A DNA stretch of 64,000 nucleotides from Corynebacterium sp. NML130628 (lineage in GTDB: Bacteria; Actinomycetota; Actinomycetes; Mycobacteriales; Mycobacteriaceae): contig NZ_MLAL01000016.1 of the NCBI RefSeq assembly GCF_001875665.1, positions 124,001 through 188,000 on the forward strand, read 5' to 3'. Every line of letters starts with the position of its first letter. The stretch's first letter is position 1. The notes beneath the pieces were generated by a model. That model was not told the DNA's origin, did no database searches, and worked only from the letters and a program-made list of their open reading frames with translations. Shown piece by piece: positions 37,363 to 45,280 of the stretch. A program made the position numbers and the translations under genes.

Positions 37363-37767
37363 TTACTTGTTCAGCGTCGGCAGGCCGTGAACAATGAAGT
37401 TGTACGCGGGTCCAACGAACACGCCGACTGCTGCAGCAACGGAGGTGAAGACGGTCAAGACGTAGCCGAGCTTCGCCCACAGAGGCTGGTTATCGAAGCC
37501 CTCCTTCTTGAGTCCGAAGAGCGCCTTAGCGTTAGCACCCTTGGCTTGGACCTTTCCGTCCTTGTCCTTCTCCCAAGCGCCGAGCTTGTGGCCCAGCTTG
37601 GTGGAAGAGCCGCCGAGGTTCTTGTTCTTGTCGATCTGCTTGTCTGGAACGACGTTGGTGGTGGGCGTAGGGGTTGGTGTCTCTTCGGCAGTAGCGACGG
37701 TTGCGGAACCGAATGCTACAGCGACTGCGGTAGCGCCTGCGAGGGCTGCCTTACGGAAATTACGCAT
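37363..37767 (-). CDS. Small exported protein, paralogue B (unknown function)
   Basis: 134 residues. It shares the start MRNFR-A and general layout with the gene at 36864: signal peptide ending near residue 27 (TVATA-E), a short TPTPTPT linker, a Lys/Gly-rich charged segment, ALFGLKKEGF, then QPLWAKLGY leading into a C-terminal hydrophobic helix (about 105-125) that ends AYNFIVHG. The pairwise resemblance, tandem order and same strand indicate duplication followed by divergence. Shine-Dalgarno GAAGGA lies 9 nt before the ATG. No enzyme motif is present. Similar pairs next to map occur, from memory, in other corynebacteria. Confidence 0.85.
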   Translation of the reverse strand: MRNFRKAALAGATAVAVAFGSATVATAEETPTPTPTTNVVPDKQIDKNKNLGGSSTKLGHKLGAWEKDKDGKVQAKGANAKALFGLKKEGFDNQPLWAKLGYVLTVFTSVAAAVGVFVGPAYNFIVHGLPTLNK

Positions 37768-38112
37768 GAAACGAAATCCTTCTCTGATAGATACTTACAA
37801 AGACGTCCGGGTGGAAGTTCGGAGAAATCCAGAACCGATGAAAGTTCTAGGACCGATAGCAAGCCCCATGTGGACTCTGCCCGGTGTCGGTGACCTACTT
37901 TAGACCAACGTAGGCAAGATTGCACAAGCTATCCCCAAAAATCCGTGAGAGAACTATCAGTAATCTCGCGTATGGCCTGCTGCGCCAACGGGGGAATCGT
38001 CGCGCGCGTCACACGCGTTACACATAGTTCGGTCACCTGGGGAAATAAGCTCGTTGAATAGGGGTGTCTTGCCTAAATTTTCCACCACCCCATTTTGGGG
38101 TGGTGGTAAGTC
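37768..38112 (-). promoter_or_regulatory. Upstream region of the secreted-protein pair, plus mtr terminator
   Basis: 345 bp with no credible gene. A minus-strand -10 candidate TAAAGT lies at 37902-37897, giving a leader of about 120 nt before ATG 37767. At the far side, CCACCACCCCA/TGGGGTGGTGG (38082-38106) is a strong hairpin just beyond the mtr stop and probably terminates that operon. The rest shows nothing clear. Confidence 0.45.
38082..38106 (-). terminator. Hairpin terminator after mtr
   Basis: An 11-bp perfect stem with a 3-nt loop, 7 bp beyond the mtr stop codon. On the minus strand it is followed by AAAATTTAGG, so the U-tract is short. Confidence 0.7.
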
Positions 38113-39525
38113 TTAATCGCTGATAAATGCAAGGTTAAGACCAAGAATCGCGTTTTCTATGACTTCCGGCAGGGCAGGGTGGATCCAGTACTGCTTGCGT
38201 ACGACCTCTCGAAGGTCCATGTCGAACGCCATGATCGTGATCAGTTGCTGGACGAGCGTTGAGGCTTGCGGACCAATGAGATGAGCTCCCAGAAGTCTTC
38301 CAGTTTTCTTGTCGGCGACAAGCTTAACGATGCCTGATGTGTCCTCGAGTGCCCAGCCGTAGGCGACGTCACCGTAGTTCTGTAGCTTCACGGTGATGTC
38401 GTAGCCCGCGTTCTTTGCATCCTCCTCGGTGAGTCCAACAGTGGCAATCTGTGGTTCGGTGAAAACGGCGAATGGAACATGGTCGTGCGGCATGGCGCGG
38501 TACTCGGATTCTGGGGTGCCGTTCATCGCCGCCAGTAGGTTGTGGCGCACTGCGCGCATCTCCGCGTTCGCCACGTGCTTCAGCTGGTACGGAGAGGAGA
38601 CGTCGCCGAGTGCCCACACGCCAGGGCAGGAGGTGCGCCCGTACTTATCGACGGCCACACGACCGTCACCTTCCATATCGATGCCGGATGCCTCGAGCGA
38701 CATTTGGTCGCCGTTTGGGATACGGCCCATGCCGATCAGGAGGTGCTCGCTGGTGACGGCGGAACCGTCGTCAAGAGTCAGGGTTATGCCGTCTTCGTTG
38801 TGTTGGGCGTTGCGGACGGTGCCGAAGTGGACGTCGAAACGCTCTTGGGCGAGCTCATTGAGGCGCTGCGTGATGTCCTTATCCAAGGTGCGTAGGAACG
38901 GTGAGCGGTTTACTACCGTAACTTTGGTGCCGAGGGCATCAAAGACGTGGGCGAACTCCATCGCGATGAAGCCACCACCAACGATCGTCAGTGACTTGGG
39001 CAGCTCTGGCAGGCGCATGATGTCCTCATTCGTGTGGAACGGAACTGTCTTTGCCCACTCAGGGATGAAGGGGCGCGATCCTGCGGCGATCACAATTTGA
39101 TCCGCGGAAATTGTGCGTGCGTCGCCGCCGATGCCGGTGGAAATTGTCTTCGGGGCAACGAATCTTGCGTGCTGGTCGAAGACGGTGACGTTGGGGCACT
39201 CGTCGCCGCGGCGGTAGGCTTCGCCGCCCTCGGCGATCTTGTCGATGCGCTCAGTAAATACGCGGTCGATGATGGACGGCCAATCAACGCCGCGGTATTC
39301 CAAGTCGACGCCGAGCTTCTTCGACGTGCGGGCCTGGTATGCGGCGTCAGCGGCGAGAACATACATCTTTGTTGGGATGCAGCCAACATTGAGGCACGTA
39401 CCGCCGAAGGTGCCTTTCTCGACGATGGCTACTTTCTTGTCATCGAACTCTGGCGTGAGAATCGAGTTACCGGAACCGGTGCCGATAATAATGAGGTCAA
39501 AATGTTCGTCTACGTGAATGCTCAT
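38113..39525 (-). CDS. mtr: Mycothione reductase
   Basis: 470 residues. It reduces mycothiol disulfide with NADPH and FAD, keeping the actinobacterial thiol buffer reduced in the cytosol. FAD-binding GTGSGNS is near residue 16, and the redox-active pair is in GGTCLNVGCIPTK near 39-44. NADPH-binding VGGGFIAMEFAHVF is central, and the C-terminal interface has the catalytic HPALPE. The family is distinguished from glutathione and lipoamide reductases by the overall sequence and by genomic setting; that distinction is by recognition. It overlaps the upstream hydrolase by ATGA. Confidence 0.93.
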   Translation of the reverse strand: MSIHVDEHFDLIIIGTGSGNSILTPEFDDKKVAIVEKGTFGGTCLNVGCIPTKMYVLAADAAYQARTSKKLGVDLEYRGVDWPSIIDRVFTERIDKIAEGGEAYRRGDECPNVTVFDQHARFVAPKTISTGIGGDARTISADQIVIAAGSRPFIPEWAKTVPFHTNEDIMRLPELPKSLTIVGGGFIAMEFAHVFDALGTKVTVVNRSPFLRTLDKDITQRLNELAQERFDVHFGTVRNAQHNEDGITLTLDDGSAVTSEHLLIGMGRIPNGDQMSLEASGIDMEGDGRVAVDKYGRTSCPGVWALGDVSSPYQLKHVANAEMRAVRHNLLAAMNGTPESEYRAMPHDHVPFAVFTEPQIATVGLTEEDAKNAGYDITVKLQNYGDVAYGWALEDTSGIVKLVADKKTGRLLGAHLIGPQASTLVQQLITIMAFDMDLREVVRKQYWIHPALPEVIENAILGLNLAFISD

Positions 39526-40532
39526 TGGTCCTCCTTAGGTGTTGTCAGGGTCTGCAGCCACTGGATGGAAGCGCGGTATGCGGCAGTGCGCGAGTAGGGC
39601 TCGGAAAGGAAGACGTCGTGGCGGGCACCATCGATGGCGACGGTGGTGGTGTCGTCGGCAACGTGTGGCGCCCAGTAGCTGATCTGGTCGACGTCCAAGA
39701 TGGTGTCCGCTGTATCGGCGGCCGGGGTGTACTCGTTTTTCAAAAAAGAATGCGAGGAATGCAAAACCAGCGTTGGAACACCCGCGTTCACCGTTCCCGA
39801 GTGAATCTTTGCCTGCGCCTGAAGTACAGCGCGCATCCAGCCGAAATATTTCCGATGCCCGGAGATAGGTTTCCACTGCTTGTTGAAGGACCATGAACCA
39901 TGATCCTCGTAGTGGAGAGATTTACCGTAGGCTGTAAGACTCCCGCCTGGGAGAGGGAGCAGTGGGACTGCTCGGCCCAACACATTAATGACTGGTTTGA
40001 ATACCGTCGTCAACGCTTTCGGGACCTGCAGATCCAGCCAGGGGCTATTCAGAATGATGCCTGATACAAGATTGTGGACTTCAGGGTTGTTGCGGCGCAT
40101 CTCATCAGCCCACAGGGGTGCGATGAGCCCGCCCGTTGAGTGCGCGAGTAGCACCACCTGACCGTGTTCCTGGGATACGTACTGCACCGCCTTTGTGATT
40201 TCGGGGAAATAGTGGGACATGTCCCGGGTGTAGTGCCAGCGCTCACCCCGCTGCCGAGAGCGCCCGCAGCGACGAAGGTCGAGTGCATAAAATGGATAAC
40301 CCTGTTCGTGGAAGTGCTCGGCTACGTGATCCTGGAAAAAGTAGTCGGACATGCCGTGAATCCACAGTAAGGCCGGTTGCCCAGGTTTCGGTGGGGGCGG
40401 TGTGCTCATTCGTATGAGCGTCGCGATGACTGGCTGGTGGGTATCCGGGTCTTCTCCGAGAGTGAGCGTCAGCTGCTCAAATCCTTCCCCTAATACGTCC
40501 GGTTGCCAGTGGTTGTTGCTAGTTTTGGCCAT
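39522..40532 (-). CDS. Alpha/beta hydrolase (S33/lysophospholipase-like)
   Basis: 336 residues. The alpha/beta-hydrolase fold is evident: LLWIHGMSDYFFQDHVAEHF oxyanion block (positions near 75-95), the nucleophile elbow LLAHSTGG near 150, an Asp in the later strand, and the His in DGARHDVFLSEP near 315. It looks like a serine aminopeptidase S33 / monoglyceride-lipase type enzyme; substrate unknown. It is the first gene of a two-gene operon with mtr, overlapping by 4 bp. The same pairing exists in mycobacteria (Rv2854-Rv2855, from memory). Start ATG 40532 is chosen; TACCAT ends 7 positions upstream. Confidence 0.87.
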   Translation of the reverse strand: MAKTSNNHWQPDVLGEGFEQLTLTLGEDPDTHQPVIATLIRMSTPPPPKPGQPALLWIHGMSDYFFQDHVAEHFHEQGYPFYALDLRRCGRSRQRGERWHYTRDMSHYFPEITKAVQYVSQEHGQVVLLAHSTGGLIAPLWADEMRRNNPEVHNLVSGIILNSPWLDLQVPKALTTVFKPVINVLGRAVPLLPLPGGSLTAYGKSLHYEDHGSWSFNKQWKPISGHRKYFGWMRAVLQAQAKIHSGTVNAGVPTLVLHSSHSFLKNEYTPAADTADTILDVDQISYWAPHVADDTTTVAIDGARHDVFLSEPYSRTAAYRASIQWLQTLTTPKEDQ

Positions 40533-40790
40533 GGAGGAATGGTAACTGACTGGCCGAGAACTTGCTCGGGTGTGCTGTGGTGGGGACATCAACTATTTGG
40601 TCTAGGGGGTGAGAACGGGTGTAGGGGTGGTGTGACTGTACACATGAAGCAAAAACAAAATGTGGACACAAGGGGTAACGTAAGGTGGAAACTGTTCAGC
40701 TAACAAGCGTATGGTTAGAGAGGTTACGCACCCGCCTGAAATGTGCGTTGCACTCGTACAACGATATGGATCGAAGAGGGAATAATACGA
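40533..40790. other. Divergent intergenic region between the hydrolase-mtr operon and mqo
   Basis: 258 bp without a gene. A -10-like TATGGT at 40710-40715 may serve mqo, with a leader of about 70 nt and Shine-Dalgarno GAAGAGGG before ATG 40791. A TGTG-ACTGTA-CACA spaced palindrome lies at about 40631-40644. Confidence 0.45.
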
Positions 40791-42287
40791 ATGTCTGAGA
40801 CGGGCAACATCCAGTACGTTGATGAAGTTGACGTACTGCATATCGGCGCCGGAATTATGAGTGCCACGCTGGGGGCAATGATCCGGGAGCTTGAGCCGGA
40901 GTGGACCCAAGCGGTGTATGAGCGACTTGAGGGGCCAGCGCAGGAGTCTTCGTACCCGCTGAACAATGCGGGAACCGGGCACTCTGCGCTTTGCGAACTG
41001 AACTACACGCCTGACGTGAATGGGCAGATTCAGATCACGAAGGCGCTCGCAATTAACGAGAAGTTCCAGACTGCGCGCCAGTTTTGGTCCCATCAAATTG
41101 AAAACGGCAAGCTGGGTGATCCGAGCGAGTTCATCCACCCAGTGCCACATGTATCGTTCGCACAAGGTCAGGACCAGATTGATTACCTGCGTCGCCGCTA
41201 CGAAGCGCTGTCAGCGAACCACATGTTCCCGGGCATGGAGTTCTCGGCTGCGGAAGAAAAGTTTGCTGAAAAACTTCCTTTGATGGCCAAAGGTCGTGAC
41301 TTTGGTGCTGAGCCTGTCGCGATTTCCTGGATGGATGCAGGCACCGACATTAACTATGGCGCACTGACCCGCCAGTTTTTCGAAGCCTCCGTGAAGGCTG
41401 GCACCCAGATCCACTACGGGCACGAGGTGCTCAACCTGAAACGTGAGGGCCAGCTGTGGAACGTTACCGTCCGCAACGTTCGCACCGGAGATAAGCATGT
41501 CGCACGTGCCCGCTTCGTATTCGTGGGTGCAGGTGGCTACGCCCTTGACCTGCTGCGTAAGGCAGGCGTGCCAGAAGTGCACGGATACGCTGGATTCCCG
41601 ATTTCAGGCATGTGGCTGCGGACCAACAATCAGGAGCTCGTCGCGCAGCACCAGGCCAAGGTATACGGCAAGGCGAAGGTGGGTGCTCCTCCGATGTCTG
41701 TGCCACACCTTGACCTTCGTGTCATTGACGGCGAGCAGTCCCTACTGTTCGGTCCGTACGGTGGTTGGAGCCCGAAGTTCTTGAAGAAGGGTTCCTACCT
41801 GGACCTGTTCAAGTCGATTCGCCCTGACAACATTCCTTCCTACCTCGGTGTTGCCGCCTCGAACATTGGCCTGGTGAAGTACCTGGTGGAAGAAGTCTTC
41901 CGCGACTTCGACGGAAAGATTGACGTACTGCGCCAGTACTACCCGGAGGTCAACCCGGCTGACTGGGATGTTGCAGTCGCAGGCCAGCGTGTCCAGGTGA
42001 TCAAGCCAGCCCGCGCGCCGAGGTTCGGTTCCCTCGAGTTCGGTACCGCACTGGTCAACGACCAGGACGGCACGATCGCGGGCATCCTCGGTGCGTCGCC
42101 GGGCGCGTCGATTACCCCGGCTGCAATGATTGAACTGCTGGAGCGCTGCTTCGGGGAACGCATGGTTTCCTGGGGCGACAAGCTGCACGAAATGTTCCCG
42201 ACCTACGGCGTATCGCTGCGCGATGACAAGGCAGCGTATGAGAAGCAGTGGGAGTGGACGCAAAGAACGCTCGGCTTGCAGGCGTAG
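40791..42287 (+). CDS. mqo: Malate:quinone oxidoreductase
   Basis: 498 residues. Mqo is an FAD-dependent peripheral membrane enzyme that oxidises malate to oxaloacetate and passes electrons to the quinone pool; it is the main malate-oxidising enzyme in corynebacteria. FAD-binding VLHIGAGIMSATLG is near residue 16. Family blocks NNAGTGHSALCELNYTP, WMDAGTDINYGALTR and the C-terminal LGASPGASITPAAM are intact. ATG 40791 has a good ribosome site; upstream in-frame codons from 40743 are not conserved. A strong terminator follows. Confidence 0.97.
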   Translation: MSETGNIQYVDEVDVLHIGAGIMSATLGAMIRELEPEWTQAVYERLEGPAQESSYPLNNAGTGHSALCELNYTPDVNGQIQITKALAINEKFQTARQFWSHQIENGKLGDPSEFIHPVPHVSFAQGQDQIDYLRRRYEALSANHMFPGMEFSAAEEKFAEKLPLMAKGRDFGAEPVAISWMDAGTDINYGALTRQFFEASVKAGTQIHYGHEVLNLKREGQLWNVTVRNVRTGDKHVARARFVFVGAGGYALDLLRKAGVPEVHGYAGFPISGMWLRTNNQELVAQHQAKVYGKAKVGAPPMSVPHLDLRVIDGEQSLLFGPYGGWSPKFLKKGSYLDLFKSIRPDNIPSYLGVAASNIGLVKYLVEEVFRDFDGKIDVLRQYYPEVNPADWDVAVAGQRVQVIKPARAPRFGSLEFGTALVNDQDGTIAGILGASPGASITPAAMIELLERCFGERMVSWGDKLHEMFPTYGVSLRDDKAAYEKQWEWTQRTLGLQA

Positions 42288-42306
42288 TTGCAGTCCGTGA
42301 GCTTCT

Positions 42307-42347
42307 GCCACACGGTTTCCGGTTGTACCGTTGCCGTGTGGCTTTTT
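42307..42347 (+). terminator. Terminator after mqo
   Basis: GCCACACGG (42307-42315) pairs with CCGTGTGGC (42334-42342), followed by TTTTT. It abuts the 3' end of the convergent selO gene. Confidence 0.88.
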
Positions 42348-43554
42348 ACGTTCCGCAAAACGTAGTGAATGCCGCATCAGGTTCCTTTGCGAGCATCCAA
42401 GGCTCCCCGGCATCCGGGTCGTATGGGTGGGTGACAGCCTGGAGCAAAGCGGTAAACAGCCTGTTGTCGCCCTCTCGCTCGAAAGCATCGAGTGCCTCTT
42501 GCAGCGCGAAGTTTTTCGGCACATACATCGGTCCTGGGCGTCCGTTGACACCGTGTTGCCGGTTGTAAGCGGCGAGGTCGTCGACACCTACGAAGGTATC
42601 GAGGCCTGCTGGCCCGAACCAGCGCGAGGCTGCGCCTTCCCAGCGCTCGGGGATGGTGGCAAGAATTTTGTTGGCGCTTGGCTCCGGCATCAGTGGAAGC
42701 AGCGCTTCGGCGAGGCGTACTAAGTTCCATGCAGTCACGTTGGGCTGGGCGCCGAAGCAGTATCGACCATGCCGGTCGATAGATGAGAAGCACGCACGGG
42801 GATCAAACCCCTGGGTAAAGGCGCAGGGGCCGTAGTCGATGGTTTCGCCACTGAGGGCGGTGTTGTCAGTATTCATGACGCCGTGCACGAACCCGTAGCG
42901 CATCCACTGCGCGACCAGTTCAAGCTGCTTGTCGACGACCACCTCCAGCAACCTTTCCGCAGCATCGAAACCTGCGGCGTGCACCACGGCTTCCAAGAGC
43001 TCATGGGACTGGGTCGCTGCGTATTGCACCGAGCCAACGCGCAGGTGGGAGCGCGCCACACGGACTACGATGCCCGCTGGAACCGGGCCGCTGCTGCGCA
43101 TGATCGTTTCCCCAGTGTTGATAACGGCCAGTGCGCGTGTTGTCGGAAGGCCGATTGCGTGCATGTGCTCCGAGATCAGGTACTCGCGCAGCATCGCGGT
43201 CAAGGGGCCTTTCCCGTCGGATCCTGGGCGGGAGAAAGGGGTGCGGCCGCTTCCCTTGAGCTGGATCTCGTAGCCGTTGCGGTCGCCGAGGAGGGTGGCG
43301 CGCCCGTCGCCAAGTAGGGGCACGAACGAGCCGAATTGGTGGCCGGCGTAGGCGGTTGCCACCCCACCTGTGGCACCGCACATCCAAGCGATGCCCTCGT
43401 CACTGCGAAGCCACTCCGTGTCGAGGTCGAGCTCGGACGCGACTGACTCGTTGAGGTAGCTCACCTGGGCGTTGGGGAAGTGCGTGGGTGCCATCGTGGC
43501 GACCATGCCTGGGAGTGTTTCCGCAAAGTGTTGGTGGAGCTCGGGGTAACGCAT
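42346..43554 (-). CDS. selO: SelO family protein adenylyltransferase (YdiU/UPF0061)
   Basis: 402 residues, shorter than the 480 or so of E. coli SelO. SelO is a pseudokinase-fold enzyme that transfers AMP from ATP to protein hydroxyls and affects redox homeostasis. The N-terminal YAGHQFG and LGDGRA blocks, the Lys in QLKGSGRTPFSR, HGVMNTDN (catalytic Asn/Asp) and DYGPCAF (DFG equivalent) are all present. It ends TTFCGT with a Cys near the C terminus as in bacterial homologues. The shortening is internal or C-terminal-domain loss, not an interruption of the active site. TAGGCT ends 7 positions before its ATG. Confidence 0.93.
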   Translation of the reverse strand: MRYPELHQHFAETLPGMVATMAPTHFPNAQVSYLNESVASELDLDTEWLRSDEGIAWMCGATGGVATAYAGHQFGSFVPLLGDGRATLLGDRNGYEIQLKGSGRTPFSRPGSDGKGPLTAMLREYLISEHMHAIGLPTTRALAVINTGETIMRSSGPVPAGIVVRVARSHLRVGSVQYAATQSHELLEAVVHAAGFDAAERLLEVVVDKQLELVAQWMRYGFVHGVMNTDNTALSGETIDYGPCAFTQGFDPRACFSSIDRHGRYCFGAQPNVTAWNLVRLAEALLPLMPEPSANKILATIPERWEGAASRWFGPAGLDTFVGVDDLAAYNRQHGVNGRPGPMYVPKNFALQEALDAFEREGDNRLFTALLQAVTHPYDPDAGEPWMLAKEPDAAFTTFCGT

Positions 43555-43598
43555 GCCAACAGCCTAAACTGTCTGGGCAAGGAGCAAAAGGAGAGGAA

Positions 43599-43655
43599 AT
43601 GCAGCAGTACTTGGTGTTGACGCAGTGGGAGGTAAGTGGCCGTGCGCGCGCTTGA
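43599..43655 (+). CDS. Possible 18-codon leader ORF upstream of the methyltransferase
   Basis: ATG 43599 is preceded by a very strong Shine-Dalgarno AAAGGAGAGG at 43587-43596. It encodes MQQYLVLTQWEVSGRARA and stops at TGA 43653-43655. The stop overlaps the start of the methyltransferase gene in another frame by 14 bp, so terminating ribosomes could restart there. A -10 TAAACT at 43565-43570 would give a leader of about 20 nt. It is too short to judge by coding bias and may be only a translational-coupling device. Confidence 0.4.
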   Translation: MQQYLVLTQWEVSGRARA

Positions 43656-44610
43656 CCGGCTGATCTGGGAGCAGGCGAGTGAACTCGAGGGGTTCGAGTC
43701 AGCCGATTTGCTCATCGTGTGCAACGACCCGACCGGGGCGCTTGTGCGTGCCAGCGTAGAAAGCGGGAAGCGCGTTGTCGTCGCGGACACGGACTACTCC
43801 CGCTGCCAGCAAGCGAAAGCGATAGGCGCAGAGGTCGTCGGTGATCAGCGCCTCGACGAGTACCTTTTGCAGCTGGCTGGTTCGTGCGTTGCGTTGGGGG
43901 AGATGCCGAAGTCGCTTGCGCGCCTTGACTACGTCGCGCGCGCTATCGCGGGCGCCGGCTTCACTCAGGCGGACGTGATCCTAGGGGCGAACAACAAGCA
44001 TCTGAGCCGCACCATGAATGGCGTGTTGGGGCACTCTTTTGTCGACGTGCACGCCACGCGAGGCCGGGGAAAGTTCCGCTGCCTCGCGGCGCGTAGCCCA
44101 AAGTCTGTGTCCTACACGCCAGTAGAAGAAAACGGGTTCGTCGCCATCGGCGGTGTCTTCGCGGGTGCGCGGGCGGATTACGGCGGACAGTTGCTGCGCT
44201 CGTGTCTTCCGGACACTCCCGGCGCGTTGCTGGATTTAGGCTGTGGCAATGGGGCTGTCTCGAAGGGACTTGAGGGGGAGGTGTGGGCCACGGATGCTGA
44301 TGCAGACGCAGTGCTTTCAGCCCGCGCGATTGGTATTGACGCGACCTGGGATGATGCTGGAAGCCAGTTTGCTGACGCCTCCTTCGACACCGTGGCGCTG
44401 AATCCGCCTTTTCACGCAGGCACGACGGTGGACACGACGCTGGTGGAGTATCTGCTGGACGCATCGCATCGCCTGTTGAAACCAGGCGGTCAGCTCTTCG
44501 TGGTGTTCAACTCGCACCTGCCGTACCGTCGGCAGGTCGCGAAGCGTTTTGAACAGGTGGAACAGGTGGCGCGGAACTCGAAGTTTACGGTATTGACAGC
44601 TCGTCGATAA
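43642..44610 (+). CDS. RsmC/RlmG-like class I methyltransferase
   Basis: 322 residues. The C-terminal half is a SAM-dependent methyltransferase small domain: motif I LLDLGCGNGAVSKGL near residue 195 and the base-flipping N6/N2-type motif ALNPPFHAG near 252. The N-terminal half is the related non-catalytic domain seen in RsmC and RlmG, which make m2G in 16S or 23S rRNA. The exact target base is not decidable here. GTG 43642 has GGAGG 9 nt upstream; GTG 43636 is also in frame but too close to that site. The last 26 bp overlap the convergent thermonuclease gene. Confidence 0.87.
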   Translation: MRALDRLIWEQASELEGFESADLLIVCNDPTGALVRASVESGKRVVVADTDYSRCQQAKAIGAEVVGDQRLDEYLLQLAGSCVALGEMPKSLARLDYVARAIAGAGFTQADVILGANNKHLSRTMNGVLGHSFVDVHATRGRGKFRCLAARSPKSVSYTPVEENGFVAIGGVFAGARADYGGQLLRSCLPDTPGALLDLGCGNGAVSKGLEGEVWATDADADAVLSARAIGIDATWDDAGSQFADASFDTVALNPPFHAGTTVDTTLVEYLLDASHRLLKPGGQLFVVFNSHLPYRRQVAKRFEQVEQVARNSKFTVLTARR

Positions 44611-45280
44611 GGCGCTGCTGTTCGTCGAGGTACTCCATGACGGGCTCGCGGAACGTGAAGTTTCGCGTGCGCTTCACGCTGTCGCGCAGCGCGTCGACGT
44701 AGTGCTGGCAGCGACCGGCAAGGCCGCGGTCACCGGGGGAGCGCTCGAGTTCCTCGATGCCGGTGGTCAGCATCTCCAACGTCACCTGTTGCGTCGGCTC
44801 GGTAAACCAGCACTCGGGCCCAAGTCCGTAGATACCGAGGGAATCACGCACCGCGGGTGCGGCCTCTGCTTCGAGGCGCTGCGTGAACTTCGTGTTCGGC
44901 GCGTACTCGACGACGCGGGCAAGCCCTTCGGACACCATCACAGCATTGACGAATTGGCCGTCGCGAAACACTCCGGCAAGCGTGCGCCCGTAGCGGTCGG
45001 TGCGCTCCTGGTCGTATTCGAGACGTATGCCCGTGCCTGCGGGGAGGAGTTCCTCGAGGCGCTGGGTTGCGTCGTCAGCTAAGCATTCGCCGCGCTCCGG
45101 AGTATCAATCCCGAGCAAGCGAACCCGCTCTTCGCCATCGGGGCTTTCCACAACGATCGTGTCGCCGTCAACAACCTTTGCGACGCGGACCTCGGCCTCG
45201 GGGGCATCGACTTGCTGCCAGACCCAGCTACCAGCAGCGAGCAGCACAATCGCAGCGAGGAGCCCAAACACCTTTTTCAT
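44585..45280 (-). CDS. Exported thermonuclease-like (SNase) protein
   Basis: 231 residues. An N-terminal hydrophobic segment (residues 4-21) is a signal peptide or anchor. The SNase OB fold follows, with VVDGDTIVV near 38, LLGIDTPERGE near 55 (catalytic Arg/Glu set), and TDRYGRTLAGV near 92 (second catalytic Arg). After the fold, about 80 helical residues follow, with REPVMEYLDEQQRL at the end. It would degrade nucleic acid outside the cell or at the envelope. It overlaps the DUF1648 gene by ATGA at its start and the methyltransferase by 26 bp at its end. Confidence 0.9.
   Translation of the reverse strand: MKKVFGLLAAIVLLAAGSWVWQQVDAPEAEVRVAKVVDGDTIVVESPDGEERVRLLGIDTPERGECLADDATQRLEELLPAGTGIRLEYDQERTDRYGRTLAGVFRDGQFVNAVMVSEGLARVVEYAPNTKFTQRLEAEAAPAVRDSLGIYGLGPECWFTEPTQQVTLEMLTTGIEELERSPGDRGLAGRCQHYVDALRDSVKRTRNFTFREPVMEYLDEQQRLIDELSIP

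Noticed and set aside
40631..40644. TGTG-N6-CACA palindrome upstream of mqo as a GlxR/CRP-type site
   Set aside because: The half-site spacing is 6, whereas the GlxR consensus TGTGA-N6-TCACA has 8 between TGTG and CACA. It may be chance.
42346..43554. SelO as a frameshifted or truncated pseudogene because it is about 80 residues short
   Set aside because: All catalytic blocks are present, the frame is unbroken, and the N and C termini look like family ends.
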